Positions 56,762 through 64,000 of a DNA stretch of 64,000 nt are shown piece by piece. The stretch covers positions 62,001-126,000 of the forward strand of contig JAGWTA010000004.1 of the NCBI GenBank assembly GCA_028869185.1, read 5' to 3'. Position 1 is the first letter of the stretch; the number at the start of each line of letters is the position of its first letter. The notes beneath the pieces were generated by a model. That model did no database searches and was not told the origin of the DNA. It saw only the letters and a program-made list of their open reading frames with translations. This DNA comes from Hyphomicrobiales bacterium. Its GTDB lineage: Bacteria > Pseudomonadota > Alphaproteobacteria > Rhizobiales > Beijerinckiaceae. Position numbers and translations under genes: made by a program.

Positions 56762-57823
56762 TTGCTTCGCAATCGGCAGATTGATGGTTGGCGCGGTTTG
56801 AGCGCGTCATTCGTCGTGCTCGGCCACACGCTCCTCTTTCACTACGCTGACGAATTGCAGCGCGTCGCCCCGTTCCGCGACGTTCTGAAGGGCGGACAGA
56901 CGGCCGTCGGCGATCTTGTTTTCAACATCGCCATCCGCATCGCGACGCGGCTGCCGGAAATCGGCGTGAATATCTTTTTCGTCATCAGCGGCTATCTCAT
57001 CACCAGCCTTCTGCTGGAAGAGGAGCGCACGCGCGGCGTTGTCAGCATCAAGGCGTTTTACGTCCGCCGCATGTTTCGCATCCTGCCCGCCTTCTGGGTC
57101 TATCTGCTGACGATCTTCGCGCTGCGCACGGCCGGCGTTCTCGAGGCGCCGGCCGGCGCTTTCGTCCGCTCGGCTTTCTTCATGTGCAATATACCGGACG
57201 CCTGCGACGCCTGGTTTCTCGCGCATACGTGGAGCCTGAGTTTCGAGGAGCAGTTCTATCTTGTCTGGCCCTTCGCTTTCGTTGCGCTCGGCGCCAGGCG
57301 CGGTCACGGGCTCGTCGCATTGCTGCTGGCGCTGACGCTGGCGAGTTTCTGGTTCAGGGCGGCGACGTCCTTCGCGCTCATCGCCTGCGGCGCGCTCTAT
57401 GCGGTTTCCGCGCGCGCCAGAGCCTGGGTCGCCGTTCCGGTTGCGTGGCACGGCGTGCCTGTTGCGGCCTTGCTGCTGGTCGCTGCGCCATTCTTCGCTT
57501 CCGCGCCCGCCATTCTCATGGCTCTCGATGTCGCGCGTCCCGTATTGACGTCGATCCTGTTTTTCGGATCGCTCGCGGGCGTCGGTCCGTTTGTGTCGGC
57601 GCTCAATTCGACGCTCGCGGCAAGGCTCGGCCTTGCTTCCTACAGCATCTATCTCTGGCAGCAGATTTCGACCGGCGACCCCAAGCTGTTTCACGGCGGC
57701 GCGCCGCCCATCGTGATTTTCGTAGCGCCGGCGCTGGCGTCCTATTTCCTGATCGAAAAGCCGTTCATCCGTATTGGCCACCGCCTGTCGGCGCGCATTC
57801 TCGCGCGGACGCCGCCACGCTGA
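56762..57823 (+). CDS. Acyltransferase 3 family membrane protein (OafA/YrhL-like)
   Basis: The open frame is long (493 codons), but the region before residue 140 is Arg-rich and unlike the family. TTG 56762 with gcgggggacggt ahead gives MLRNRQIDGWRGLSASFVVLGH, the canonical beginning of acyltransferase_3 proteins. The 353 residues include about ten membrane helices, the catalytic His in VLGHTLLF, the RRMFRILPAFWVYL segment and SLSFEEQFYLVWPF. Such enzymes O-acylate surface polysaccharides or other glycans. The C-terminal SGNH domain of long members is absent. It ends three bases from the cysK stop. Confidence 0.85.
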   Translation: MLRNRQIDGWRGLSASFVVLGHTLLFHYADELQRVAPFRDVLKGGQTAVGDLVFNIAIRIATRLPEIGVNIFFVISGYLITSLLLEEERTRGVVSIKAFYVRRMFRILPAFWVYLLTIFALRTAGVLEAPAGAFVRSAFFMCNIPDACDAWFLAHTWSLSFEEQFYLVWPFAFVALGARRGHGLVALLLALTLASFWFRAATSFALIACGALYAVSARARAWVAVPVAWHGVPVAALLLVAAPFFASAPAILMALDVARPVLTSILFFGSLAGVGPFVSALNSTLAARLGLASYSIYLWQQISTGDPKLFHGGAPPIVIFVAPALASYFLIEKPFIRIGHRLSARILARTPPR

Positions 57824-57826
57824 AAC

Positions 57827-58843
57827 TCAGACAAACGGCGCGGCGGTCGCGCTTTTGCGCTCCATCCACGGCGGAACAGGCAACCCTTTCTCGCGCAGGA
57901 ATGCCGGATTGAACATTTTAGCCGCATAGCGCGCGCCGCCGTCGCAAAGCACGGTCACGACCGTGGAGCCTGCAGGCAGGTCGCGCGCCATGCGCATGGC
58001 GCCGGCGACATTGACGCCCGAAGAGCCGCCGAGCAGAAGCCCCTCGTGTTCGGCGAGATCGAAAACGACGCGCAGCGCCTCGTCGTCGGAAATCTGATAG
58101 GCGCGATCGACGACGACGCCTTCGAGATTTTGCGTGATGCGGCCTTGCCCGATGCCCTCCGTGATCGAACCGCCGGAGGCTTTCAGCGCGCCGTGCGCGT
58201 AATATTCGTAAAGCGCCGAACCCATGGGATCGGCGATGCCGATCTGGATGGCGGGGTTGTGCGCTTTCAGCGCCAGCGAAACGCCGCCCAGCGTGCCGCC
58301 CGATCCCACGGCGCAGATGAAGCCGTCGACCTGCCCGCCGGTCTGCGCGTAAATCTCGGGGCCGGTCGTCGTGCGATGCCCTTCGCGATTGGCGACATTG
58401 TCGAACTGGTTGGCCCAGAAGCCGCCAGGCGTTTCCTGTGCGAGCCGTCCGGAGAGTTTCACGTAATTGTTGGGATTGGCGTAAGGCGCGGCGGGAACCT
58501 CGACGAGTTCGGCGCCCTGCATGCGCAGCATGTCCTTCTTTTCCGCGCTCTGGGTTTGCGGAATGACGATCACGGTCTTGTAGCCAAGCGCAGCGCCCAC
58601 CAGCGTCAGCCCGATGCCGGTGTTGCCGGCCGTGCCTTCAACAATGACGCCGCCCGGCTTGAGCAGGCCGCGCGCCTCGCCGTCGCGCACGATGGCGAGC
58701 GCGGCGCGATCCTTCACCGAGCCGCCCGGATTCATGAATTCGGCCTTGCCGAGAATGCGTCGCCCGGTCGCGCGGGAAGGGCCGCGCAATTCGATGAGGG
58801 GCGTATTGCCGATGGCGGCAAGAACGGAAGGGTCGATCGTCAT
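57827..58843 (-). CDS. cysK: Cysteine synthase (O-acetylserine sulfhydrylase)
   Basis: CysK makes cysteine from O-acetylserine and sulfide. The start at 58843 (MTIDPSVLAAIGNTPLIELR) gives 338 residues. The PLP lysine is Lys44 in NPGGSVKDRAAL; VEGTAGNTGIGL (the substrate loop, here GTAGNTG instead of GTSGNTG) and the PLP-phosphate loop VGSGGTLGG follow. The C-terminus is longer than E. coli CysK (323), with a GLPVPPWMERK tail seen in rhizobial cysteine synthase A proteins. The gene provides the cysteine that the desulfurases use, though it is 50 kb from suf. Confidence 0.94.
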   Translation of the reverse strand: MTIDPSVLAAIGNTPLIELRGPSRATGRRILGKAEFMNPGGSVKDRAALAIVRDGEARGLLKPGGVIVEGTAGNTGIGLTLVGAALGYKTVIVIPQTQSAEKKDMLRMQGAELVEVPAAPYANPNNYVKLSGRLAQETPGGFWANQFDNVANREGHRTTTGPEIYAQTGGQVDGFICAVGSGGTLGGVSLALKAHNPAIQIGIADPMGSALYEYYAHGALKASGGSITEGIGQGRITQNLEGVVVDRAYQISDDEALRVVFDLAEHEGLLLGGSSGVNVAGAMRMARDLPAGSTVVTVLCDGGARYAAKMFNPAFLREKGLPVPPWMERKSATAAPFV

Positions 58844-58881
58844 GCCCGGCAAACTAGCGGCGGGCGCTGGCGAAGCAAACG

Positions 58882-58909
58882 AAAAAGCGGCGGATCGCTC
58901 CGCCGCTTT
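58882..58909 (-). terminator. Rho-independent terminator of the M15-like gene
   Basis: aaagcggcgga pairs with tccgccgcttt over 11 bp around a 4-base tcgc loop. On the minus strand the stem runs into tttttcgttt. It lies 27 bases after the stop of the M15-like peptidase gene and upstream of cysK. Confidence 0.88.
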
Positions 58910-58936
58910 CTCCGATTGCGTCAGGTCAGGCGCTGC

Positions 58937-59404
58937 TCAGCGCTGGGCGAGCCGCGTGACGCGGTGGCGACCGTAATGTCCGCCCGCCGCCACATAATGG
59001 CGGCCGCGCTGATAGGCGACATATTTGCCGTGGCCGCGGTCGCCGATGTCGACATGCACGAGGCCGCGATGTTCGGCGATGACGCCGCCGACCGCAGGAT
59101 CGCGCCGAAGATGCGCCATAGCCGAAGACTGGCTGGCGCGCAGCGGGCGAAAGTCGATCGCCATGCCGCGAAAGTGAAACGAGTTGCGCACATGGCGCCC
59201 GTTGCAGCCCGCCGTGATTTCCAGCGGACCGATGTTGTTGGCGAGACGATGAATCACGCCCATCAGCTTTGGCTTTACGCAGGCGACGCGCGCCTGAGGC
59301 TGGTAGCAGAGATTGCCGGAACAATGATGCTCGCCGGCAAAGGCATTTTGCGCGCTCAGGACAAGGCCCAGAGACACGCCCGCAATAGCGAGAGTTTTAT
59401 GCAA
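58937..59404 (-). CDS. Secreted M15-like peptidase/YcbK-family protein
   Basis: The 155-residue product begins at TTG 59404 behind cggagtgc. It has a Sec signal (MHKTLAIAGVSLGLVLSAQ, cleavage near NAFA-GE). The core carries the zinc-peptidase M15_3 pattern: NSFHFRGMAIDFRP for the SxHxxGxAxDf motif and LVHVDIG for the final His. A Cys pair (HHCSGNLCYQ) and CNGRHVRN suggest disulfides. The C-terminal 30 residues are His/Gly/Arg-rich. Members cut peptidoglycan peptides or recycle cell wall. It is the last gene before the accessory region. Confidence 0.82.
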   Translation of the reverse strand: MHKTLAIAGVSLGLVLSAQNAFAGEHHCSGNLCYQPQARVACVKPKLMGVIHRLANNIGPLEITAGCNGRHVRNSFHFRGMAIDFRPLRASQSSAMAHLRRDPAVGGVIAEHRGLVHVDIGDRGHGKYVAYQRGRHYVAAGGHYGRHRVTRLAQR

Positions 59405-59880
59405 ATGGATGCACTCCGTTAGTGCCGCGGGCGCAGCTTTTAGTTTGAAAAAAAGGCGGGAATGTGTGTCAATATTTGAAATAATCGTAAGTAGAGGTTA
59501 CTTTTTGCGCGAACGAATCTATTACATGACAATTTTGTAATGAAGTAAGCTTCGTTATGCGCTCAATGGCGCAAGATTGCCTGAAACTGACCAAACAGGG
59601 GGCCGCCGGCGCGTCAACGCGCGGCGCGTGGAGTGCGTTTCCCTGACTTTCTTGGATTAGGCGCGGGGAGGTGAGGGCTTCGCCCATCAGCGCTCCGAAA
59701 CAGAGCGCCTGCGCCATCGCCGTTTGCGCCATGAGCGGGCTGTGGCGGCGGCTGGCTCCCCTTCGTCACTCGATATCGAACCATGTGCCTTGCGCCGAGC
59801 GCTGATTTCCGGCGCATTTTGGAGAATGTTTGCGAGCTTGGCCTTGCGGCATAAGCGCCTCATCTGAGAGTGTTTAGATA
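59405..59880. other. AT-rich gap at the left side of the accessory region
   Basis: About 476 bases hold no gene I can support. The part from 59460 to 59560 is clearly AT-richer than the rest of the window, with a short inverted pair attaca/tgtaat near 59520-59540. A minus-strand frame at 59469-59732 lacks ribosome site and family resemblance. Composition change and loss of core gene order suggest that the border of an integrated element lies here, but no attachment repeat or tRNA end was recognised. Confidence 0.5.
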
Positions 59881-59884
59881 TCAG

Positions 59885-59913
59885 TTGACATTCGCGCGCG
59901 AATCGAGTGTAAA
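59885..59913 (+). promoter_or_regulatory. Sigma70-type promoter with palindromic operator
   Basis: ttgaca (59885-59890) matches the -35 consensus exactly; tgtaaa (59908-59913) follows at 17 bases as a -10 box. The spacer begins with the perfect 12-base palindrome ttcgcgcgcgaa (59891-59902). The XRE gene starts 34 bases after the -10 box. A repressor bound at the palindrome would block RNA polymerase, so self-repression by the XRE protein is likely. Confidence 0.7.
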
Positions 59914-59946
59914 GTGCCTCATAAACAGGTAACGGGAGAGACCGGC

Positions 59947-60294
59947 ATGTCAGGGGAGAAGTTCGGCGCGTTCATCCGGGCGCGGCGTGAGGCCAAGGAG
60001 ATCGGCTTGCGCGAGATGGCGAAAATGATCGGCGTGAGCCCGACCTACGTTTCGAAGGTCGAGCGCGACGAGTTCCCGCCGCCTGCCGAAGACAAGATTC
60101 GCCTGATTGCCGGGGTGATCGGTTGCGACGTTGACGAACTTCTGGCGCGGGCGGGCAAGGTCGCCTCGGACTTGTCTGACATCATCAAGCGCAACCCGGT
60201 CGAAGTCGCAGCGCTGCTGCGGACGACCAAGGGCCTTTCGGCGGATGAACTCGCCCGGCTGGCCCGCGAGGCGCAGAAGACAAAGGACAAGTGA
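59947..60294 (+). CDS. XRE-family helix-turn-helix regulator
   Basis: The start at 59947 (MSGEKFGAFIRARREAKEIG) follows aacgggagag; an earlier in-frame GTG at 59914 would lie at the transcription start and is rejected. The 115-residue protein has a Cro/CI-type HTH at about 17-60: LREMAKMIGVSPTYVSKVERD is the recognition region. The C-terminal half is helical (LSDIIKRNPVEVAALL) and could mediate dimer formation. It is the first gene of the accessory operon and precedes an ImmA-like protease by 52 bases, the classic repressor/anti-repressor pair of integrative elements such as ICEBs1. It probably represses its own promoter. Confidence 0.9.
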   Translation: MSGEKFGAFIRARREAKEIGLREMAKMIGVSPTYVSKVERDEFPPPAEDKIRLIAGVIGCDVDELLARAGKVASDLSDIIKRNPVEVAALLRTTKGLSADELARLAREAQKTKDK

Positions 60295-60346
60295 ACGCCT
60301 GAACAGCGGTTGGTTTTGAAGCAATGCAGATAAGGATGAAAGCACG

Positions 60347-61123
60347 ATGGGATTGAAAGTTCCCTTTATGTCGGATGAGGCGATCGAAAGGGACGCGGAA
60401 GCGCTTCTTGCCGACTACGCGCGGGAACGCGGGGTGCCGATCGAAGCACCGATCCCGATTGAAGACATCATCGAGAAGCACTTGAAGATCGGCGTCGAGT
60501 TCGACGATACGCACCGGCTGTTCGGCGTGCCACGTTCCGGCATCGGCTTCGATCCCGATATTCTCGGCGCAATCTTCTTCGATCAGAAACGCATCGTGAT
60601 CGACGAAAGCCTCGATCCCGAAACCAATCCCGCCAAGGAAGGGCGCTATCGCTTCACTCTCGCCCACGAAGGCGGCGGGCACTGGCGCTTGCATCGCCAT
60701 CTGTTCGGCAAAGACCCGGCGCAGACATCGCTTCTTGAACCGAATGCCGCGCCGAGCGTCGTTTGCCGAACCAGTCAGGCAAAGGAGCGGATCGAGTTTC
60801 AGGCCGATCTGTATGCTTCCTGCCTGCTAATGCCGCGCAAACTGGTGTTCGCCGCCTGGGATGAGGCGTTCCCCGACCGCAAGCAGCGGGTGCTTCAGCC
60901 TGCGACGCCGATCGACCATCCCTTCGTCGAAATCGCCCGCTTCGAGTGCCGCATTCCCGGTGCCGAGTTCACGGAAACCGACGATCAGGCTTTGGACAGT
61001 TTCGCCAAGCCGTTCGCCGAGAAGTTTCTCGTTTCGCCGATCGCCATGCGCATTCGCCTCGAAAGGCTCGGGCTCCTGCACCGGATGGTGCCATTGCAGC
61101 GCCTACTCACCGACCGCACGTAA
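60347..61123 (+). CDS. ImmA/IrrE-family metallopeptidase
   Basis: The 258-residue protein has the ImmA/IrrE fold: RYRFTLAHEGGGHWRLHRHL is the zinc-peptidase helix and FQADLYASCLLMP supplies the third ligand region. The motif is H107-E108-G-G-G-H112: three residues instead of two separate the Glu and second His, a change from HExxH that could alter geometry; the following HWRLH keeps the family pattern. In ICEBs1, ImmA cuts the ImmR repressor after DNA damage and releases element genes. Here the adjacent XRE protein is the obvious target. Start ATG 60347 gives MGLKVPFMSDEAIERDAEAL. The gene is not secreted. Activity is inferred. Confidence 0.87.
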   Translation: MGLKVPFMSDEAIERDAEALLADYARERGVPIEAPIPIEDIIEKHLKIGVEFDDTHRLFGVPRSGIGFDPDILGAIFFDQKRIVIDESLDPETNPAKEGRYRFTLAHEGGGHWRLHRHLFGKDPAQTSLLEPNAAPSVVCRTSQAKERIEFQADLYASCLLMPRKLVFAAWDEAFPDRKQRVLQPATPIDHPFVEIARFECRIPGAEFTETDDQALDSFAKPFAEKFLVSPIAMRIRLERLGLLHRMVPLQRLLTDRT

Positions 61124-61149
61124 ACCCCTTTTTTTGAGGAGATCGTCAA

Positions 61150-61419
61150 GTGTCAACTGAACGAAGGCAAACCTCGAAACAGGAGCGGGAGCCCACCGCT
61201 TTCGAGACGCGCGACTTCTATCTCGCCTGCTTCCTGCGCTGCTCGGGCTACGAACTTCAGGGGCTTCGCTCGGAAGGGCCGCGCAAGGTCTTCGTGTTTC
61301 GGGATCGCGCCTCGCGGCGCGATGACGTGATGGCCTTCTACGGCGACGCGACCAGCGTTCGCCCTTTGGCTTTCGCCGCCACCATCAAGGACATGAAAGG
61401 ACTGCTCCACAATGGCTGA
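61150..61419 (+). CDS. DUF5659-like small protein, 89 aa
   Basis: This basic protein reads FETRDFYLACFLRCSGYELQ in its first half and FVFRDRASRRDDVMAFYG in its second, with an alternating strand/helix pattern as in DUF5659 (a short alpha-beta domain found on mobile elements). The start at 61150 is a GTG. The first 18 residues are charged and probably disordered. It follows the protease by 26 bases and its stop overlaps the start of the next gene by eight bases. Function unknown. Confidence 0.7.
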   Translation: MSTERRQTSKQEREPTAFETRDFYLACFLRCSGYELQGLRSEGPRKVFVFRDRASRRDDVMAFYGDATSVRPLAFAATIKDMKGLLHNG

Positions 61420-61636
61420 ACCGCAAGACAAACCGCCATTCCAGCGCGCCAAGAGCGGGCAGGTCCGCGAAGCCCTCGACCGGCTCGAAGGGCTTGTCGT
61501 CGATGGCCTGAAGCACGGCTTCTTCGATTACTCGATCGCCTGCGAAGTCACCAACGGCGGCAAGCGGCAACTCGTGATCCGCGCTGGCAAAAGCCACAAG
61601 TTCACGATCCTCGAACATGAGGTGCCGCTGCTGTAG
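61412..61636 (+). CDS. Hypothetical protein, 74 aa
   Basis: I do not recognise this small protein. It starts MAEPQDKPPFQRAKSGQVRE, then has a helix (ALDRLEGLVVDGLKHGFFDY) and a beta hairpin (SIACEVTNGGKRQLVIRAGK) ending TILEHEVPLL. It is soluble. It overlaps the preceding gene by eight bases, so translation is probably coupled. The pair may act together, for instance as an accessory to the replication genes that follow. Confidence 0.65.
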   Translation: MAEPQDKPPFQRAKSGQVREALDRLEGLVVDGLKHGFFDYSIACEVTNGGKRQLVIRAGKSHKFTILEHEVPLL

Positions 61637-61767
61637 CGACGCCAAGCGGCGATCCCTGAGACGGGGACGTCAGACGATGCAAATCTCTTTGGGCACAACG
61701 TCATCGGTGGGAATCCGAGACCGGAGGCCAGGAGCACGGAGCGGCGGAACCGCCCGTGAGGCTTTCG

Positions 61768-62010
61768 ATGAAACGTCTCGACGCTGCCAACGACAATGAT
61801 CTGAAGCGCCAGATCGCCCGCACCCGCGACATCTGGCAACCGCGCATGGGCCGCGACCTCAACGACGAGGACGCGCGGCAAATCCTTCATTCCGTCACCG
61901 GCTTCTTCGGCGTCCTGGCCGAATGGCGACGCGCCGAATTGCTCGCCGCCGCGAATGATTGCGCCGCGCCGGTCGAACCGAACGATGGCGAGGTGCGCCA
62001 TGACCGCTGA
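61768..62010 (+). CDS. Hypothetical element protein, 80 aa
   Basis: The start at 61768 (MKRLDAANDNDLKRQIARTR) follows gtgagg at good spacing; GTG 61756 is a weaker alternative. The product is helical, with DIWQPRMGRDLNDEDARQIL and VTGFFGVLAEWRRAELLAA. Similar short proteins are common just before Toprim primase genes on alphaproteobacterial integrative elements; the function is unknown. The end overlaps the next gene by 11 bases. A 131-base gap with stem-loops precedes it. Confidence 0.7.
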   Translation: MKRLDAANDNDLKRQIARTRDIWQPRMGRDLNDEDARQILHSVTGFFGVLAEWRRAELLAAANDCAAPVEPNDGEVRHDR

Positions 62011-62896
62011 AGCCATCGCCAAGGCCCTTGGAGGGCACCGGGCGGGCGCAACATGGATGGCGCGCTGCCCGGCCCATGACGATTCAAGCCCGAGCCTTGC
62101 GATCAGCGCGGGATCGAACGGCAAAGTGCTGGTGCGCTGCCATGCCGGTTGCGACCAGCGCGACGTGATCGCCGCCCTCATCGAGCGCGGCTTGTGGGAC
62201 GCGACCGGCAAATGCCCTGGCGGCATTGCCCGAAAGCACCGGAAGGCCCTTGAGCGCGAACCCGATCCTGATACCAAAGCGCGCACCAAGGTGGCGCTTG
62301 CCATCTGGCGGGCGTCGCAAGACATTGCGGGCTCGCTCGGCGAAACCTATTTGCGATCGCGCGGGCTCGCGCTTTCGTCGCGCCCGAGTTTGCGTTTCCA
62401 TCCTGGCCTGAAGCACGCGTCGGGCGGCGTCTGGCCTGCCATGGTGGCGCTGGTGGTGCATGGTGAGACCGGCGAAGCCCTTGCCGTTCATCGCACTTTT
62501 CTTGCCCGCAACGGTCACGGAAAAGCGCCGGTCGATCCGCCGAAGATGATGCTCGGGCCTTGTCGCGGCGGCGTGGTTCGCCTGGGCGAACCCGGCGACG
62601 TGCTGATGGTCGGCGAAGGGATCGAGACTTGTCTTGCCGCCATGCAAGCCAGCGGCAGACCGGCATGGGCGGCGCTTTCTACCTCGGGCCTTCGCTCGCT
62701 CGATCTGCCACGCGACGTTGGCGACGTGATCGTGCTCGCCGATGGTGATGCGCCAGGCGAAGCGGCGGCGCAGCACTGCGCCCGGCGATTGCAACGCGAA
62801 GGGCGAAGCGTTCGGATCGCCCGCCCGCCAAGCGGCATGGATTTCAACGATCTGCTCAAGGCCCGCAACCTCGCTTCATCGGAGGGCGCGCAATGA
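62000..62896 (+). CDS. Toprim-domain primase-like protein with zinc finger
   Basis: ATG 62000 opens a 298-residue product. Near the N-terminus, Cys23-Pro-Ala-His26 and Cys47/Cys51 (VRCHAGCDQ) form a CHC2-type zinc finger, as in bacterial and phage primases. A central linker is followed by a Toprim domain from about residue 205: VLMVGEGIETCLAAM carries the catalytic Glu and VIVLADGDAPG the DxD acid pair. This is the layout of primases on phages, plasmids and integrative elements. The next gene, a P-loop ATPase, overlaps its stop in ATGA, so the two should work together in element replication. Confidence 0.87.
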   Translation: MTAEAIAKALGGHRAGATWMARCPAHDDSSPSLAISAGSNGKVLVRCHAGCDQRDVIAALIERGLWDATGKCPGGIARKHRKALEREPDPDTKARTKVALAIWRASQDIAGSLGETYLRSRGLALSSRPSLRFHPGLKHASGGVWPAMVALVVHGETGEALAVHRTFLARNGHGKAPVDPPKMMLGPCRGGVVRLGEPGDVLMVGEGIETCLAAMQASGRPAWAALSTSGLRSLDLPRDVGDVIVLADGDAPGEAAAQHCARRLQREGRSVRIARPPSGMDFNDLLKARNLASSEGAQ

Positions 62897-64000
62897 GCAC
62901 CGAATCCATGCCTGAACCGGAAAGCCTGATCCTCGATGCCATCGAGGCTGCCGAGGCGATCCCCGATCCGCTGGTCGGGATCGTCGAGCAGACCGCAACC
63001 AATCCGGGCGCGCCCTTCATGCCGGAAGCCCTGGAAGCGCTCGCGGCGCTTAAGCAGGACAACCGCGCCGCTTTCGAGGCGCTGCGCTCGCAACTCAAGA
63101 AGGCCGGGTGCCGGGTGACGGCGCTCGATGACGCCATCGCCGAGGAGAACGGCGATCAAGGCGGGCGCGGGCCGACGCAAGCCGACATCCTGATCGACCT
63201 CGCCCAATCCGTCGCCCTGTTCCACGCACCGGATGGCAGCGGCTATGCCGACCTCGACATCAACGGCCATCGCGAAACCTGGCCGATCCGCGCCAAGGGC
63301 TTTCGGCGCTGGCTGGCGCGGCGTTTCTTCGAGGAGACGGGCGGCGCTCCAAGTTCGGAAGCGCTGCAATCGGCGCTGAACGTCATCGAGGCCAAGGCGC
63401 ATTTCGATGCGCCCGAACGGCAGGTGCATATCCGCGTCGGGGGGCGCGACGGGCGGCTCTATCTCGACCTCGGCGACGAGGCATGGCGCGCCATCGAGAT
63501 CGACGCCACCGGCTGGCGCATCGTTGACAATCCGCCTGTTCGTTTCCGGCGTGCATCCGGCATGAAGGCGATGCCGATTCCGTTGAGCGGCGGCTCGATC
63601 GAAACCTTGCGCTCATTCCTCAATGTGCAGACCGACGCCGATTTCGTGCTGGTGGTCGCCTGGGCGCTGGCGTGCCTTCGCAATCGCGGTCCCTATCCGG
63701 TGATCGTTCTGTCGGGCGAGCAGGGTTCGGCGAAATCGACCTTCTCGGCGATCCTGCGGGCGCTGCTTGATCCGAACACCGCGCCATTGCGGGCCTTGCC
63801 GCGCGAGGATCGCGATCTGTTCATCGCCGCCAGCAACGGCCATGTGCTGGCCTTCGACAACGTGTCGGGCCTTCCCGCCTGGATATCGGACACGCTTTGC
63901 CGCCTCGCCACGGGCGGCGGATTCGCGGTGCGCCAACTCTATTCCGATCAGGATGAAGTTCTGTTCGACGCCGCGCGCCCGGTGATCCTCAACGGGATCG
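62893..64000 (+). CDS. P-loop ATPase of the element replication module (partial)
   Basis: The frame starts at ATG 62893 and is still open at the window edge, giving at least 369 residues. The N-terminal 260 residues are a poorly conserved region with IDLAQSVALFHAPDGSGYADL and GFRRWLARRFF. Walker A is GEQGSAKST at 275-283, followed by LRALPREDRDLFIAASNGHV, the Walker B-like LAFDNVSGL, and ARPVILNGI near the cut. The type is known from integrative elements and phages behind Toprim primases and may be a replicative helicase or loader. Further motifs lie outside the window. The link to the primase is by operon overlap. Confidence 0.8.
   Translation, partial: MSTESMPEPESLILDAIEAAEAIPDPLVGIVEQTATNPGAPFMPEALEALAALKQDNRAAFEALRSQLKKAGCRVTALDDAIAEENGDQGGRGPTQADILIDLAQSVALFHAPDGSGYADLDINGHRETWPIRAKGFRRWLARRFFEETGGAPSSEALQSALNVIEAKAHFDAPERQVHIRVGGRDGRLYLDLGDEAWRAIEIDATGWRIVDNPPVRFRRASGMKAMPIPLSGGSIETLRSFLNVQTDADFVLVVAWALACLRNRGPYPVIVLSGEQGSAKSTFSAILRALLDPNTAPLRALPREDRDLFIAASNGHVLAFDNVSGLPAWISDTLCRLATGGGFAVRQLYSDQDEVLFDAARPVILNGI

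Noticed and set aside
59469-59732. Minus-strand frame of 87 codons in the AT-rich gap
   Set aside because: No ribosome site, no matching family, and the C-terminal part is coded by the AT-rich non-coding patch.
59700-59800. tRNA-like ggttcga on the minus strand near the element border
   Set aside because: Only a T-arm-like heptamer is present; no acceptor stem, D-arm or anticodon arm can be drawn around it.

Overview
This window is a high-GC bacterial chromosome segment that looks alphaproteobacterial and most likely belongs to the Hyphomicrobiales. The grounds are a SUF iron-sulfur operon with an extra IscS-type desulfurase and a SufT protein, a GAAC-N7-GAAC SOS box in front of ssb, glnB-glnA and tatABC-serS-surE-pcm-lytM gene orders, a Tlde1/DUF2778 periplasmic protein and an NDUFAF6-like isoprenoid-synthase-fold protein. 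A methylotroph or Beijerinckiaceae/Methylocystaceae-like host is only a guess. No rRNA, tRNA, CRISPR array or insertion sequence was recognised.

Layout. 1-2.7 kb: a cut-off alpha/beta hydrolase, an AlkB-type alkane monooxygenase and two small hypotheticals. 2.9-12.1 kb: ilvD leads directly into a suf operon (cysteine desulfurase, sufB, sufC, sufD, sufS, sufT, sufA) and a TfoX-like gene, joined by short gaps or stop/start overlaps. 12.3-17.8 kb: gyrA, convergent with queA, two tandem cyclophilins and coaD. 17.8-22 kb: a large coiled-coil protein divergent from secG-pyrG. 22.3-28.7 kb: a small cysteine-rich protein, tatABC, serS, surE, pcm and an NlpD/DipM-like LysM-LytM lipoprotein whose active site is degenerate. 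29-34.7 kb: NDUFAF6-like protein, trmFO, an EamA permease and a GGDEF-EAL protein. 34.7-41.7 kb: uvrA, a TIGR00027-type methyltransferase, dctA, ssb and a GT11 glycosyltransferase. 41.7-50.9 kb: a RhlE-like helicase, a PcfJ-like protein with a possible 19-residue leader ORF, a hydrolase, a truncated NTF2-like gene, an Ldh2-family dehydrogenase, parE and a Tlde1-domain protein. 51-59.4 kb: a GT4 glycosyltransferase, glnBA, a macro-domain protein, a 3-mercaptopyruvate sulfurtransferase, an acyltransferase, cysK and an M15-like peptidase.

59.4-64 kb is accessory DNA. An AT-rich gap is followed by a strong sigma70-type promoter with a 12-bp palindrome between its -35 and -10 boxes. Behind it is a rightward operon: XRE repressor, ImmA/IrrE-like metalloprotease with an expanded HE-GGG-H site, three small proteins, a zinc-finger/Toprim primase-like protein and a P-loop ATPase cut by the window edge. 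This looks like the regulatory and replication module of an integrative element or prophage. No integrase or attachment site is visible, so the element's true borders lie outside the window or in the 59.4-59.9 kb gap.

The core genes serve iron-sulfur assembly, DNA topology and repair, protein export, cell-wall separation and nitrogen assimilation. The most unusual parts are the accessory operon, the PcfJ-like gene with its leader ORF, the large coiled-coil protein and the degenerate LytM protein.
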